Made by a program: the position numbers and the translations under genes
Part shown: positions 16,542-25,157 of the stretch, in pieces
How the letters are laid out: the number at the start of each line of letters is the position of its first letter
Numbering within the stretch: the first letter of the stretch is position 1
Notes under the pieces: generated by a model
Told to the model about the DNA's origin: nothing
Seen by the model: only the letters and a program-made list of their open reading frames with translations
Database searches by the model: none
NCBI GenBank assembly: GCA_017561715.1
Contig: JAFZBN010000006.1
Location: 1 to 42,355 of the forward strand
Origin: Clostridiales bacterium
GTDB taxonomy: Bacteria; Bacillota; Clostridia; Saccharofermentanales; Saccharofermentanaceae
Length of the DNA stretch: 42,355 nt
Direction: 5' to 3'

Positions 16542-18914
16542 TTATGCCTCCGAACCGCTGTTCAGATCGGGGATCTGGTCACGGATATACTTGACGATAT
16601 CCTGCATCTTACTTTGTTTCCAAGCTTCTTCCTTTTCCTTTTCGGCCAGCGGGCAGAGGATAAAGAAATCCAGCGTCTCACCGGGAACTCTTCCTGTTCG
16701 GAGCGGTTCCTCGAAATGCGCTTTCCACTCTTCTTCGGTCGCGTTCTTAAAACGCTTCGGATCGAGGTATCTCATCTGACGGCGTGTCGCGGCGATATGC
16801 ATCTTTGCCGAAAGCGGCGACAGAAGTTTATATTCTTCCTCCGGAACGTCCTGGAAGATGACCGGAAGTTCACCTAAGTCGACATGTTCTTCTCCGCGAA
16901 GGATATCGATGCCGTAAGGAGTGAAAGAAAAGCCTGTTTCAGACAGTTTCAGAGAAAGGAGGATGCCTTTTTCCGTGTTGTACTGGGAGCGCTGATAATC
17001 GGTATCGAAGATGAAGTTGCCGAGCGAATAGAAGATGGCTTTATCGCCGACCATCTCATAATTCATCGGCACGTGCGGGTGGTGCGAAACGACGATGTCC
17101 GCGCCCATCTCCAGATACAGGTGATATCTGTCTTTAGTATAAGGGGACGGAAGCGGTGTGAATTCCTCGCCGGCGTGCGCGACAACGATGCACCAGCGAC
17201 AGGTCTTCTTGATCTTCGTAATTGCTTCTTGAATAGCATCCAGATCGCTCCAGCTGAAGCAGCCGGCTTCGTCTTCTGTTGCTTTTCGACAGGCACGCTG
17301 ATAACCGACACCGAACATGCCGATACCGCCGGCCTCGGGAAGTGTCAGGATCTTTCTTGCTTCCGTGATGTTCATGCCGGCGCCGATGGTTTGGATGCCG
17401 CGTTTTTCGGCTTCTTTCAGCGTCGATGCGATGCCTTCCACACCTGCGTCTTTGATGTGATTGTTGCAGATATTCCATATATCACAGTGATTTTCCGAAA
17501 GGAAATCGGCGACGGCCGGTTCCATGAAGTGGAGGAGCTGCTTGGCGCCTTCGTTGACCTCATTCTTCGGGCACTCCATGATCGGTCCTTCGACATTGGC
17601 GATCACGTGGTCGGCAAAAGAAAGGACGTCCTTAACCCGCTTCGAAAGAAGCTTCGGATCTTCCCACTTGTGATCCATGTAACGGTCAAATCCGATATCA
17701 CCGGTGAAGACGAGTGTCGTTTCGCCTTTGACTAACTGACAGAACTTTTCGCCGCGCGCTTCGAAATCCTTAAAGTGCGTGTAGGACGCGGCGGCCGGGG
17801 ACATGATGCATGCCTTGCCCGACGGTGTGATCCTTCTTGCCATCTCGACGGATTCTTTAATGTCGGAAACGAGGTGGCAGTAGGGAAGATCGCCGACCTC
17901 ATCGTAGATGCGTTTGCCGCTTTCGTAAGCACAAATGTACTGATACTCCGGATGCTCTTTGATGAAGGCGATGAGCGTGGTGTAGTCGATGCCGCGGTCC
18001 ATGCCGCCGATCAGAAGCGTACCGGTATTCTTGATGCTGGTCGCAGCCTGAATGGTCGCCTGCGGGATCGTGGAAATAGAGTCGTTATAAAAGTCGATAC
18101 CGTCGAAATTTCCGACGAATTCGAGACGGTGGTGAAGACCGGTAAAGGTCTCGATGCTCTTTCTTACTTTCTCGGGATCAAGTCCTAAAACTTCTGTGCA
18201 GATGCGGTAAACGAAAGTTGCGTTGAAGCGGTTGTGATCGCCCTTGAGCTGCATGTCGAACTGCATCGCTTCATCGAATTTCAGAAGTGTTTTTATTGCT
18301 TTCGTCTCGATCGGCGGAACGTCGTTTCCGTAGAAAAGATAGTCCTTTTCGCTCTGATGGATCGTGATGTTTTTCTTCGCGTTGAAGTAGTTTTCCATCG
18401 TGATATATCGATCGAGATGATCCTCATAGAGATTGAGGAAAACGGCGATATGCGGAGAGAATTCGAGATCCGAGAGCTGGTGACAGGAAAGCTCATATAC
18501 GATAAGCGTGTCTTCTCCGATCTCGTCGTAGTAGTCAAAGCAGGGAAGTCCGATATTTCCGCAGAGGATCGCGTTGCCGGTTCTTACGTCGTGAAGGACG
18601 TGATAAAGAAGTGAGGAAGTGGTGCTTTTGCCTTTGGTGCCGGTAATGCCGATGACCTTAGAACCGAACTCTTCCATGAAAAGACGTGTCTGGGAAATAT
18701 ACTTGGGCTCTTTTTCGTGCGTGATGATGCCGGGGCTTTTCAGGATGTAATCGAAATCACAGGCGCGCTTCAAGATCTCATCTTCCGAACCCTCGACCAT
18801 TTCAAAGGTCGCGCCGGGGCAGTGCTCCAGGAGGAACTTCTCGGAAGATTTTCCCTCTCTTCCTTTTCCCCAGATGAGAATGCGTTTGTTATCGAGCTTT
18901 TCCGTGATCTTCAT
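16542..18914 (-). CDS. MurD-like D-glutamate ligase fused to a CapA-type metallophosphatase
   Basis: A 790-residue single frame. Residues 1-395 are a complete MurD-type ligase. It has the N-terminal nucleotide fold (RILIWGKGREGKSS, LKSPGI), P-loop GTKGKSTT (92-99), ELSCHQL (141-147), HHRLE (261-265), NDSISTIP (277-284) and the C-terminal SPAAASYTHFKDFEARGEKF (372-391). Residues 398 to about 680 are a PGA_cap/CapA domain with GDIGFDRYMD (405-414), NVEGPI (440-445), NNHIKDAG (484-491), HAGEEF (580-585) and HHPHVP (611-616). MurD adds D-Glu to UDP-MurNAc-L-Ala; CapA proteins act in poly-gamma-glutamate export. A link of D-Glu ligation to a surface phosphoesterase is an inference. No signal peptide is visible. 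It is coupled to the downstream membrane protein. AAGGAG precedes the ATG. Confidence 0.92.
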   Translation of the reverse strand: MKITEKLDNKRILIWGKGREGKSSEKFLLEHCPGATFEMVEGSEDEILKRACDFDYILKSPGIITHEKEPKYISQTRLFMEEFGSKVIGITGTKGKSTTSSLLYHVLHDVRTGNAILCGNIGLPCFDYYDEIGEDTLIVYELSCHQLSDLEFSPHIAVFLNLYEDHLDRYITMENYFNAKKNITIHQSEKDYLFYGNDVPPIETKAIKTLLKFDEAMQFDMQLKGDHNRFNATFVYRICTEVLGLDPEKVRKSIETFTGLHHRLEFVGNFDGIDFYNDSISTIPQATIQAATSIKNTGTLLIGGMDRGIDYTTLIAFIKEHPEYQYICAYESGKRIYDEVGDLPYCHLVSDIKESVEMARRITPSGKACIMSPAAASYTHFKDFEARGEKFCQLVKGETTLVFTGDIGFDRYMDHKWEDPKLLSKRVKDVLSFADHVIANVEGPIMECPKNEVNEGAKQLLHFMEPAVADFLSENHCDIWNICNNHIKDAGVEGIASTLKEAEKRGIQTIGAGMNITEARKILTLPEAGGIGMFGVGYQRACRKATEDEAGCFSWSDLDAIQEAITKIKKTCRWCIVVAHAGEEFTPLPSPYTKDRYHLYLEMGADIVVSHHPHVPMNYEMVGDKAIFYSLGNFIFDTDYQRSQYNTEKGILLSLKLSETGFSFTPYGIDILRGEEHVDLGELPVIFQDVPEEEYKLLSPLSAKMHIAATRRQMRYLDPKRFKNATEEEWKAHFEEPLRTGRVPGETLDFFILCPLAEKEKEEAWKQSKMQDIVKYIRDQIPDLNSGSEA

Positions 18915-18942
18915 TCGTCTGACTCCTTATATATGCAAACAC

Positions 18943-18951
18943 ATTTTACCA
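18943..18951 (-). promoter_or_regulatory. Promoter of the MurD-CapA operon
   Basis: Minus-strand extended -10 TGG-TAAAAT (TAAAAT at 18943-18948), 29 nt before the ATG at 18914. No consensus -35; instead the upstream DNA carries paired direct repeats, so activation by a bound protein is possible. Confidence 0.55.
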
Positions 18952-18953
18952 AA

Positions 18954-18993
18954 TTTTCAAAAATGGTGAGTATTTTTCAAAAATGACGTCATT
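18954..18993. repeat. Two 12-bp direct repeats plus a 12-bp palindrome upstream of MurD-CapA
   Basis: TTTTCAAAAATG occurs at 18954-18965 and again at 18974-18985, a 20-bp period (about two helical turns). The second copy overlaps the perfect palindrome AATGACGTCATT (18982-18993). The array lies immediately upstream of the extended -10, where an activator or repressor would bind. Confidence 0.65.
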
Positions 18994-19044
18994 AATAAGT
19001 GAATGCAATAATTTAACGCCATACCTACTAAGCATATCTGGAAT

Positions 19045-19150
19045 GGACAGCGGCGGGTTCCCGTCCCTATTTCCCCCGCTGTCACCTTGCTCCTGCGGAC
19101 CACGGCAAAGCAGATTTTGTACCCTCTGCTTCCGTGGTTCCTCTCTTTTT
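19045..19150. repeat. Two adjacent long hairpins in the MATE to MurD-CapA spacer
   Basis: Hairpin A pairs GACAGCGG (19046-19053) with CCGCTGTC (19076-19083) and can continue with GGG/CCC. Hairpin B pairs 19099-19105 and 19108-19114 with 19125-19138, about 14 bp with a 2-nt bulge, followed on the plus strand by TCTCTTTTT (19142-19150). There is no plus-strand gene in front. It may be an extragenic palindromic element of the REP type, or a small structured RNA with its own terminator. The 254-bp spacer contains no convincing protein gene. Confidence 0.6.
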
Positions 19151-19168
19151 AAATGCTTTCTCGAGGGA

Positions 19169-20569
19169 TCAGGAAACAGACGCTTCCTGTGAGATGTCCT
19201 TTTCTTTTTTCATTTTCCGCCAGATCGTGAAATACATCGTCGAAAAGCAGATGCTCGCGCCGAGCATCTGACTGAAAAATTCTGCCCAGAAAACACCGTC
19301 GACGCCCATCCCGATGTTCGGCAGAAGAAGCGTCAAAGGCGTGACCAGAAGGATCTTTCGGAGCATGGAAAAGAACAGCGCGTGCTTCGGATAATTCAGC
19401 GCGACAAAGGTGGTCTGTCCGCTCATCTGAAGTGCCATGAACGGGAAGGCGCCGAAGTAGATGCGCGCGCAGTGAACGGTCAGGTCGATCAGCTCTTCGT
19501 CATCGGTGAAGATGCGGAAGACCGGACCCGGGATAAAGAGCATCGCCAGCCACAAAAGGACATTGACGATCAGGCCGCTGATGAAGATGAATCGGATGCA
19601 TTCGGAGACTCTTTTATTCTTCTTCGCGCCGTAGTTATAACTCATGACATTCTGTCCCGCGGCGGTAACTCCGCTGTTCGGAAGACTCATGATCTCTCGA
19701 ACGGAATTCGCCAGGCTCATCGCGCCGACGTAGAGCGTGCTGAGCTCGCCGCCGAAACTCTTGAGCATGATGTTAACGACGGCCTGCGTCATACTTGTCG
19801 TGACCTTAAATGTGAAGCCTGTCGCACCGAGTTTGATGAGTCCCGGGAGCTGCTTCTTGTCGATGAGAAGGCGCTTTAAGCGGAGCGGCGGACGCTTGCT
19901 TCGAAGGAAGATGATGACCCACAGTGCGCTCGCGCTCTGGGAAATGACTGTCGCGAGAGCCGCGCCTTTGATGCCCATATCGAATACGAAGATAAAAAGC
20001 GGGTCGAGCGCGATATTCAAAACGGCGCCGAGGACGACCGTGGCCATGCCGATCTTCGGAAAGCCCTGCGCCGTGATAAAAGGATTCATGCCGAGACTGA
20101 TGAGGACCGGGATCGTACCGATGACGTAGATCCGGAAATAATCGACCGCGTAGGGAAGCGATAATTCATCTCCGCCGAGGATCTCCAGTATCCATGGCGC
20201 GATGGCAAAAAGAGTCACGGTCAGGACCGCGCCGATGATCAGAAGAAGCGAAAAGGATGTCGCCATCATGCGCTCTGCTTTTCCGTCTTTATGCTCACCT
20301 CTCGCGATCGTGGCAAGCGTGGTGCCGCCGGTACTGCAGAGGTTGGCAAAAGCGCTGATGAAGGTGATTAACGGGAAGCACACGCCAAGACCCGTGATGG
20401 CGAGAGTTCCGGTCTCACCCATGTGACCGATATAGGCTCTGTCGACGATGTTATAAAGGACAACGACCATCTCGGCCAGCATGATCGGAAGACCGAGTTT
20501 TAAGATCAAAACAGGAACACTTCCTTTGGAGAAGTCGCCTTGTTTGGTTTTCGCGCAGGGTTCACTCAT
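19169..20569 (-). CDS. MATE family efflux transporter
   Basis: A 466-residue MATE (MOP superfamily) transporter with about 12 membrane helices. Typical features are GSVPVLILKLGLPIMLAEMV at the N-terminus, NIVDRAYIGHMGETGTLAITGLG, and the second-half equivalent beginning near LIKLGATGFTFKVTTSMTQA. Members such as MepA export cationic drugs or dyes with proton or sodium exchange; the substrate here is unknown. The ATG at 20567-20569 overlaps the stop of the CDF gene by an ATGA arrangement, so both are translated as a coupled pair. No terminator with a T-tract follows on the minus strand, so read-through toward MurD-CapA is possible. Confidence 0.93.
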   Translation of the reverse strand: MSEPCAKTKQGDFSKGSVPVLILKLGLPIMLAEMVVVLYNIVDRAYIGHMGETGTLAITGLGVCFPLITFISAFANLCSTGGTTLATIARGEHKDGKAERMMATSFSLLLIIGAVLTVTLFAIAPWILEILGGDELSLPYAVDYFRIYVIGTIPVLISLGMNPFITAQGFPKIGMATVVLGAVLNIALDPLFIFVFDMGIKGAALATVISQSASALWVIIFLRSKRPPLRLKRLLIDKKQLPGLIKLGATGFTFKVTTSMTQAVVNIMLKSFGGELSTLYVGAMSLANSVREIMSLPNSGVTAAGQNVMSYNYGAKKNKRVSECIRFIFISGLIVNVLLWLAMLFIPGPVFRIFTDDEELIDLTVHCARIYFGAFPFMALQMSGQTTFVALNYPKHALFFSMLRKILLVTPLTLLLPNIGMGVDGVFWAEFFSQMLGASICFSTMYFTIWRKMKKEKDISQEASVS

Positions 20570-21732
20570 ACATATGACCGGTCGATCTTAATGACACAGA
20601 AGTGGTGCGGGTGCTTTTCGAGCATCTTCTTCTGGACGCTCTGGATCAGTTCTTTTTCCGAAGTGGCAACATCGTGCGGGACGACCATGTCGAAAATGAG
20701 GTTCGTGTGGCTATCGCCCGGCACCATACGGAAGTCGTGGATCGTGATGCGCTCGTCGAGTTCTTTTACGATCTCTTTTGCCTCGTCCTGAAGCTTCATG
20801 AGATCCTTGTTTTTCGTGTCGATCGGATCCATGTGGATGACGGCCTCACAGTCGAGTTCTCTTGCCAGATCGTACTCGATGTTATCGATGACGTCGTGGA
20901 CATAGAACATGTCCTGGAAAGCCGAAACTTCGGCGTGAAGGGAGATCATCTTTCGGCCCGGGCCGTAGTCGTGAACGACCACATCGTGGATGCCGCTGAT
21001 GGCCTCATGGGACATAACGATCTCTTCGATCTTGTCGATGAATTCTTTGGACGGCGGTGTGCCGAGGAGCGGCTCGATGGTCTCTCTCGCGGCGTTGATG
21101 CCGGAGTAGAGGATGAAGACCGCAAGAGCAACACCGATATACGCGTCGACCGGAAGGTCGGTGAACTTCGTGGAGATAACCGCGAGAAGTACAACGGAAG
21201 TGGAGATCATGTCGTTTCTGCTGTCGATGGCAGTCGCGCGCATCGCGGAAGAATCGATGATCTTCGCCCATTTGAAGTTGTAGAACATCATGTAGGCTTT
21301 GACTAAAAGGGAAGCGATCAGCATCGCGACGGCAAGGACCGTGCAGTCGACCGCTGTCGGGTGGATGATGCCTTCGATCGAGGATTTACCGAGCTCGAAG
21401 CCCATGATGCAGATCAGAAGGGAAACGATGAGACCCGAGATGTACTCCAGGCGACCGTGACCGAACGGATGGTCGGCGTCCGGTGCTTTTCCCGCGAGAC
21501 GAAAACCGATCATCGTGATGATCGAAGATCCTGCGTCGGAGAGGTTGTTCAAAGCGTCACCGACGATGGCGATGGAGTGCGTGAGAATACCCATGATGAG
21601 CTTTCCGATGAAAAGCAGGATGTTGAAGAAGATACCGCACGCACCGCAGATACTTCCGACGTCGCGGCGGACCTGAGGCTGCTTCGGCTGATCGATATTC
21701 TTCACCAGTTTTCGGATCAAAAACGAAACCAT
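20566..21732 (-). CDS. Cation diffusion facilitator (CDF) metal exporter
   Basis: A 388-residue CDF transporter with six helices and a C-terminal cytoplasmic metal-sensing domain (about 220-320, including GPGRKMISLHAEVSA). The helix 2 site lies in GDALNNLSDAGSS, with N62 and D66 in an NxxxD arrangement. The signature DADHPFGHGRLEY follows. Helix 5 has DSRND (DxxxD). The Asn at the first position in place of His argues against a typical zinc exporter and fits manganese-type CDFs such as MntE, though this is inference. AAGGGAG precedes the ATG. It is the first gene of a two-gene unit with the overlapping MATE transporter. Confidence 0.93.
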   Translation of the reverse strand: MVSFLIRKLVKNIDQPKQPQVRRDVGSICGACGIFFNILLFIGKLIMGILTHSIAIVGDALNNLSDAGSSIITMIGFRLAGKAPDADHPFGHGRLEYISGLIVSLLICIMGFELGKSSIEGIIHPTAVDCTVLAVAMLIASLLVKAYMMFYNFKWAKIIDSSAMRATAIDSRNDMISTSVVLLAVISTKFTDLPVDAYIGVALAVFILYSGINAARETIEPLLGTPPSKEFIDKIEEIVMSHEAISGIHDVVVHDYGPGRKMISLHAEVSAFQDMFYVHDVIDNIEYDLARELDCEAVIHMDPIDTKNKDLMKLQDEAKEIVKELDERITIHDFRMVPGDSHTNLIFDMVVPHDVATSEKELIQSVQKKMLEKHPHHFCVIKIDRSYV

Positions 21733-21768
21733 GGTTTCTCCCTTCTAAATTCCCTTGCATTTCAATAC

Positions 21769-21777
21769 ATTATAACA
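21769..21777 (-). promoter_or_regulatory. Promoter of the CDF-MATE unit
   Basis: Minus-strand TGT-TATAAT extended -10 (TATAAT at 21769-21774), 37 nt upstream of the CDF ATG. A weak TTCACT lies 19 nt upstream. Confidence 0.65.
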
Positions 21778-21898
21778 GGGTTTTCAGAAGAGAGAGTGAA
21801 AAAGCGGTACGGAATATGGTTGTTTCGGCACGATTCGGGGATACACGCGCTTTTTGTTGTAAAATGAAGGGGATGATTTTCTTAAGCAGAGGAGCCAT

Positions 21899-22189
21899 AT
21901 GGATCGATCTTCGGAAAAAGAACTGGAACGCATCGCCCGGCTTTCGGGGCTGACGCTGTCGGCGGAGGAGAAGGACATTCTCTTTTCCGATCTTGCCCGC
22001 ATCGTTCCTTATATGGAGCGCGTCTCGGAGCTGGACACTTCCGGCGCGGACGCTGTTTCTGATGAGATATCCGATAACGAGGCTCTTTTCCGTGAAGATA
22101 CGGAAAAAGCACCTTCCCTTGCTTCTGAGATCTTAGAGCAGGCGCCACAGGCGAAAGACGGCATGTTCAACGTGCCGAGGATCGTGTAA
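21899..22189 (+). CDS. gatC: Asp/Glu-tRNA amidotransferase subunit C
   Basis: A 96-residue GatC, the small belt subunit that holds GatA and GatB together. It has the usual LERIARLSGLTLSAEEKDIL and LFSDLARIVPYMERVSELDTS, then the acidic linker and LFREDTEKA. GGAG stands 4 nt before the ATG. It opens a gatC-gatA-gatB operon (11 bp to gatA, 1-nt overlap of gatA and gatB). The complex converts Glu-tRNA(Gln) to Gln-tRNA(Gln), and Asp-tRNA(Asn) where needed, implying an indirect aminoacylation route in this organism. Confidence 0.95.
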   Translation: MDRSSEKELERIARLSGLTLSAEEKDILFSDLARIVPYMERVSELDTSGADAVSDEISDNEALFREDTEKAPSLASEILEQAPQAKDGMFNVPRIV

Positions 22190-22200
22190 GAGGTGCGCCG

Positions 22201-23661
22201 ATGGATAGAAACGAGATCTTAAACCTCACAGCATTAGAGCTGGCGCAGAGGATCCGGGAGCAAAAAGTGACCTCGGAAGAAGCTGTCCGTGCTGTTTTCG
22301 AAAACATAGACGAGCATGAATATAAGATCCATGCCTACCTCGATTTTTGGAAGGAAGAATCGCTCGAAAAAGCGCGCGAAATAGACGAAATGATTGCAAA
22401 CAGGGCATTTCAGGAAGGTTCTTCTGATCTTCCGCTTCTCGGCGTGCCTGTCGCCATAAAAGACAATCTCCTGCTTTCCGGAAAGAAAATGACCTGCGGA
22501 TCGAAGATGCTTCAGGATTTCGTTGCCCCGTATTCGGCGACCTGTGTCGAAAAGCTCGAAAAAGCAGGCGCGATCATCATCGGAAAAACGAATATGGATG
22601 AGTTCGGAATGGGCGCGTCCACGGAGCATTCCTTCTTCGGAGCCACACTGAATCCGAAGGATCCGACTCGAGTACCGGGAGGTTCGTCCGGAGGATCTGC
22701 CGCCGCGGTCGCGTACGGAGGTGCGTTTGCCGCGCTCGGAACAGATACCGGAGGATCCATCCGTCAGCCGGCAACTTTCTGCGGGCTCGTCGGCCTTCGT
22801 CCGACCTATGGATCGGTCTCCAGACACGGCCTTACCGCCTTTGCTTCCTCGATGGACGTCGCGGGGCCGATCACTCGCGGAACACGCGATGCCGCAGCGC
22901 TTTTTAACATTGTTATCGGACCTGACGAAAAGGATCAGACCTCTGTCTCGGCCCCGAAAGTGGACCTTGAGAAGATGGAGAGCTATGACCTTTCCGGAAA
23001 ACGAATCGCGATTCCGAAGCAGCTCATATCGGACGGCACAGAAGAGAACCGCGAGGCGATGTCGCGCGCGGTCGAATTCTGCAGGGAAAACAAAGCCCTG
23101 GTCGAGGAGATCGATATGCCGATCTTAGATTACGCCGTCGCGATCTACTATATCCTTTCTTCTGCCGAAGCGTCTGCCGACCTTTCGCGCTATGACGGGA
23201 TCCGTTACGGTTACAGGGCTTCCGGCGCGGAGGATATCACGGAACTTTACAGAAAGACCAGGACCGAGGGATTCGGAAAAGAAGTGAAAAGAAGGATCCT
23301 TCTCGGAAACTATGTCCTTTCTTCCGAGCACTTCAACGACTGCTACCGACAGGCGGAACGTGCCCGCAACATGTTGAAAAAAGCCTTTGACGAAGTATTT
23401 ACAAAATACGATCTGATCCTCTGCCCGACAGCGCCGGGTGAGGCGCCGCTTCTCGGTGAAATCGATAAAGACCCGCTTTCGACATATATTGCCGACCTTT
23501 GCACGGTGCCGGCAAGCCTCGCGGGACTTCCCGCGGTCAGCCTGCCACTTTCGTCTTCGGAAAAAGCACTTCCCGTCGGCATCCAGTTCATCGGACCGCG
23601 TTTCGGAGAACAGGAGATCCTGGGTGCTTCGAGATTCCTAGAAAAAGGAGGGCAGAAGTAA
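22201..23661 (+). CDS. gatA: Asp/Glu-tRNA amidotransferase subunit A
   Basis: A 486-residue amidase-signature protein that hydrolyses glutamine and channels ammonia to GatB. The Ser-cisSer-Lys triad is K87 (GVPVAIKDN), S162 (PGGSSGGSAAAV) and S186 (TDTGGSIRQP), with the same spacing as in characterised GatA. The length is normal. It starts 11 bp after gatC and its TAA overlaps the gatB ATG by one base (TAATG), so translation is coupled. Confidence 0.97.
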   Translation: MDRNEILNLTALELAQRIREQKVTSEEAVRAVFENIDEHEYKIHAYLDFWKEESLEKAREIDEMIANRAFQEGSSDLPLLGVPVAIKDNLLLSGKKMTCGSKMLQDFVAPYSATCVEKLEKAGAIIIGKTNMDEFGMGASTEHSFFGATLNPKDPTRVPGGSSGGSAAAVAYGGAFAALGTDTGGSIRQPATFCGLVGLRPTYGSVSRHGLTAFASSMDVAGPITRGTRDAAALFNIVIGPDEKDQTSVSAPKVDLEKMESYDLSGKRIAIPKQLISDGTEENREAMSRAVEFCRENKALVEEIDMPILDYAVAIYYILSSAEASADLSRYDGIRYGYRASGAEDITELYRKTRTEGFGKEVKRRILLGNYVLSSEHFNDCYRQAERARNMLKKAFDEVFTKYDLILCPTAPGEAPLLGEIDKDPLSTYIADLCTVPASLAGLPAVSLPLSSSEKALPVGIQFIGPRFGEQEILGASRFLEKGGQK

Positions 23662-25094
23662 TGAAAGAATACGAGACCGTGATCGGACTTGAGGTCCATG
23701 TGGAATTAAAGACCAGATCGAAGATCTTCTGCTCCTGCCCGACGACTTTTGGTGCGCCGCCGAATGCCCATATCTGCGAGGTCTGCGCAGGCCTTCCGGG
23801 AGCGCTTCCTCGCCTCAATAAGAAAGTCCTCGACTACGCGATCATGACGTCGCTGGCCTTAAACTGCGAAGTCGAAAGGAAGAGCCGTTTCGATCGAAAG
23901 AACTATTTCTATCCGGACCTTCCGAAAGGATATCAGATCTCTCAGCTTTATTCCCCGATCGGAAGAAACGGCTGGCTGGAGATCGAAAAGCCGGAGAAAA
24001 AACGCATCCGTATCCACGAACTTCACATGGAAGACGACGCGGGAAAACTGATCCATAACGATACCGATAACAGTACATCCATCGACCTTTCGAGGTGCGG
24101 CGTACCGCTTCTGGAGATCGTGACCGAACCGGATTTCAGATCCGCGGAAGAGGTGGTCGCTTTTCTTGAAGATCTGAGAACGATGCTGAAAGCACTGGGT
24201 GTTTCCGACTGTAAGATGCAGGAAGGATCTCTGCGCGCGGACGTCAATCTTTCCGTGAGAGCAACAGGAGAAGAAGATCTCGGCACCAGAACCGAGATGA
24301 AGAACCTTTCTTCCTTCCGCGCGGTCAGTAAGGCGATCGAATTTGAGGCCGCCCGCCAGTGGGAGATCGTCCGAAACGGCGGGATCATCGAGCGTGAGAC
24401 GCGGCGCTGGGACGAAGAAAAAGAGCAGTCGCTCTCGATGCGCAAAAAAGAAGACGCCGCGGAATATAAGTATTTCCCGGAGCCGGATATCCCGGTGATC
24501 CGAATCTCCGATGAAAAGATAGATGAGATTCGATCTGTTTTTCCGGAGCTCCCGAATCAGAAATACCACCGCTATATCGAGGAACTGAAGCTGCCGGAAT
24601 ACGATGCCGGCATACTGTCCGCAAATAAAGAGACCGCAGTGCTTTTCGAGAAGACGGCGGAGATCTGCGGAGACCCGAAGGACGCTTCCAACTGGATCAT
24701 GGTGGACCTCATGAAGCTTCTCAACGACACCGGTACGCTTCCCGAGGACATAAAGATCCGAGAGGAATCCCTCGGCGAGATCATCGTGATGGTCAAAGAG
24801 GGAAAGATCTCCAGAGCGTCCGGAAAAGAGATCCTGAAGGCGGCTTTTTCTGAGGGCGCGATCCCGAAGGAATATGCGGATGCGCACGATCTGTGGCTCA
24901 TTTCCGATCCGAAGATCCTGGAAGGCGCGGTCGATAAGGTCATTTCCGCAAACGAAAAGTCCGTTGGTGAGTACCTTTCGGGCAAAACGAAAAACTTCCA
25001 GTTCCTTCTGGGACAGACGATGCGCGAGACGAAGGGAAAAGCCGATCCGGCGCTGCTTTCAGAGATCTTGGAAAAGAAACTTTCGGCCCTTTGA
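23661..25094 (+). CDS. gatB: Asp/Glu-tRNA amidotransferase subunit B
   Basis: A 477-residue GatB. It binds the mischarged tRNA, phosphorylates its acyl group with ATP and transfers ammonia. The start YETVIGLEVHVELKTRSKIF is diagnostic. Cysteines in CSCPTTFG and CEVCAGLPGALP form the zinc site seen in the family. The C-terminal YqeY-like tail domain ends with LLGQTMRETKGKADPALL. I chose the ATG at 23661 because it gives the family N-terminus and a GGAGG ribosome site lies upstream; the frame stays open upstream inside gatA but is not used. Confidence 0.97.
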   Translation: MKEYETVIGLEVHVELKTRSKIFCSCPTTFGAPPNAHICEVCAGLPGALPRLNKKVLDYAIMTSLALNCEVERKSRFDRKNYFYPDLPKGYQISQLYSPIGRNGWLEIEKPEKKRIRIHELHMEDDAGKLIHNDTDNSTSIDLSRCGVPLLEIVTEPDFRSAEEVVAFLEDLRTMLKALGVSDCKMQEGSLRADVNLSVRATGEEDLGTRTEMKNLSSFRAVSKAIEFEAARQWEIVRNGGIIERETRRWDEEKEQSLSMRKKEDAAEYKYFPEPDIPVIRISDEKIDEIRSVFPELPNQKYHRYIEELKLPEYDAGILSANKETAVLFEKTAEICGDPKDASNWIMVDLMKLLNDTGTLPEDIKIREESLGEIIVMVKEGKISRASGKEILKAAFSEGAIPKEYADAHDLWLISDPKILEGAVDKVISANEKSVGEYLSGKTKNFQFLLGQTMRETKGKADPALLSEILEKKLSAL

Positions 25095-25157
25095 ACCCGC
25101 GCGATTTTACACCGCAAGGACGGCGACAAGACGCGCATTTTATGAGAAAATAAATCC

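Noticed and set aside
16542..17720. Ligase half interpreted as CapB (poly-gamma-glutamate synthase)
   Set aside because: It has the N-terminal UDP-binding domain and C-terminal SPAAASYTHFKDF motif of MurD, both foreign to CapB.
18983..19192. Small 69-codon plus-strand frame in the MATE to MurD-CapA spacer
   Set aside because: No ribosome site, runs through two strong hairpins and into the end of the MATE gene; Cys/Ser/Pro-rich composition looks random.
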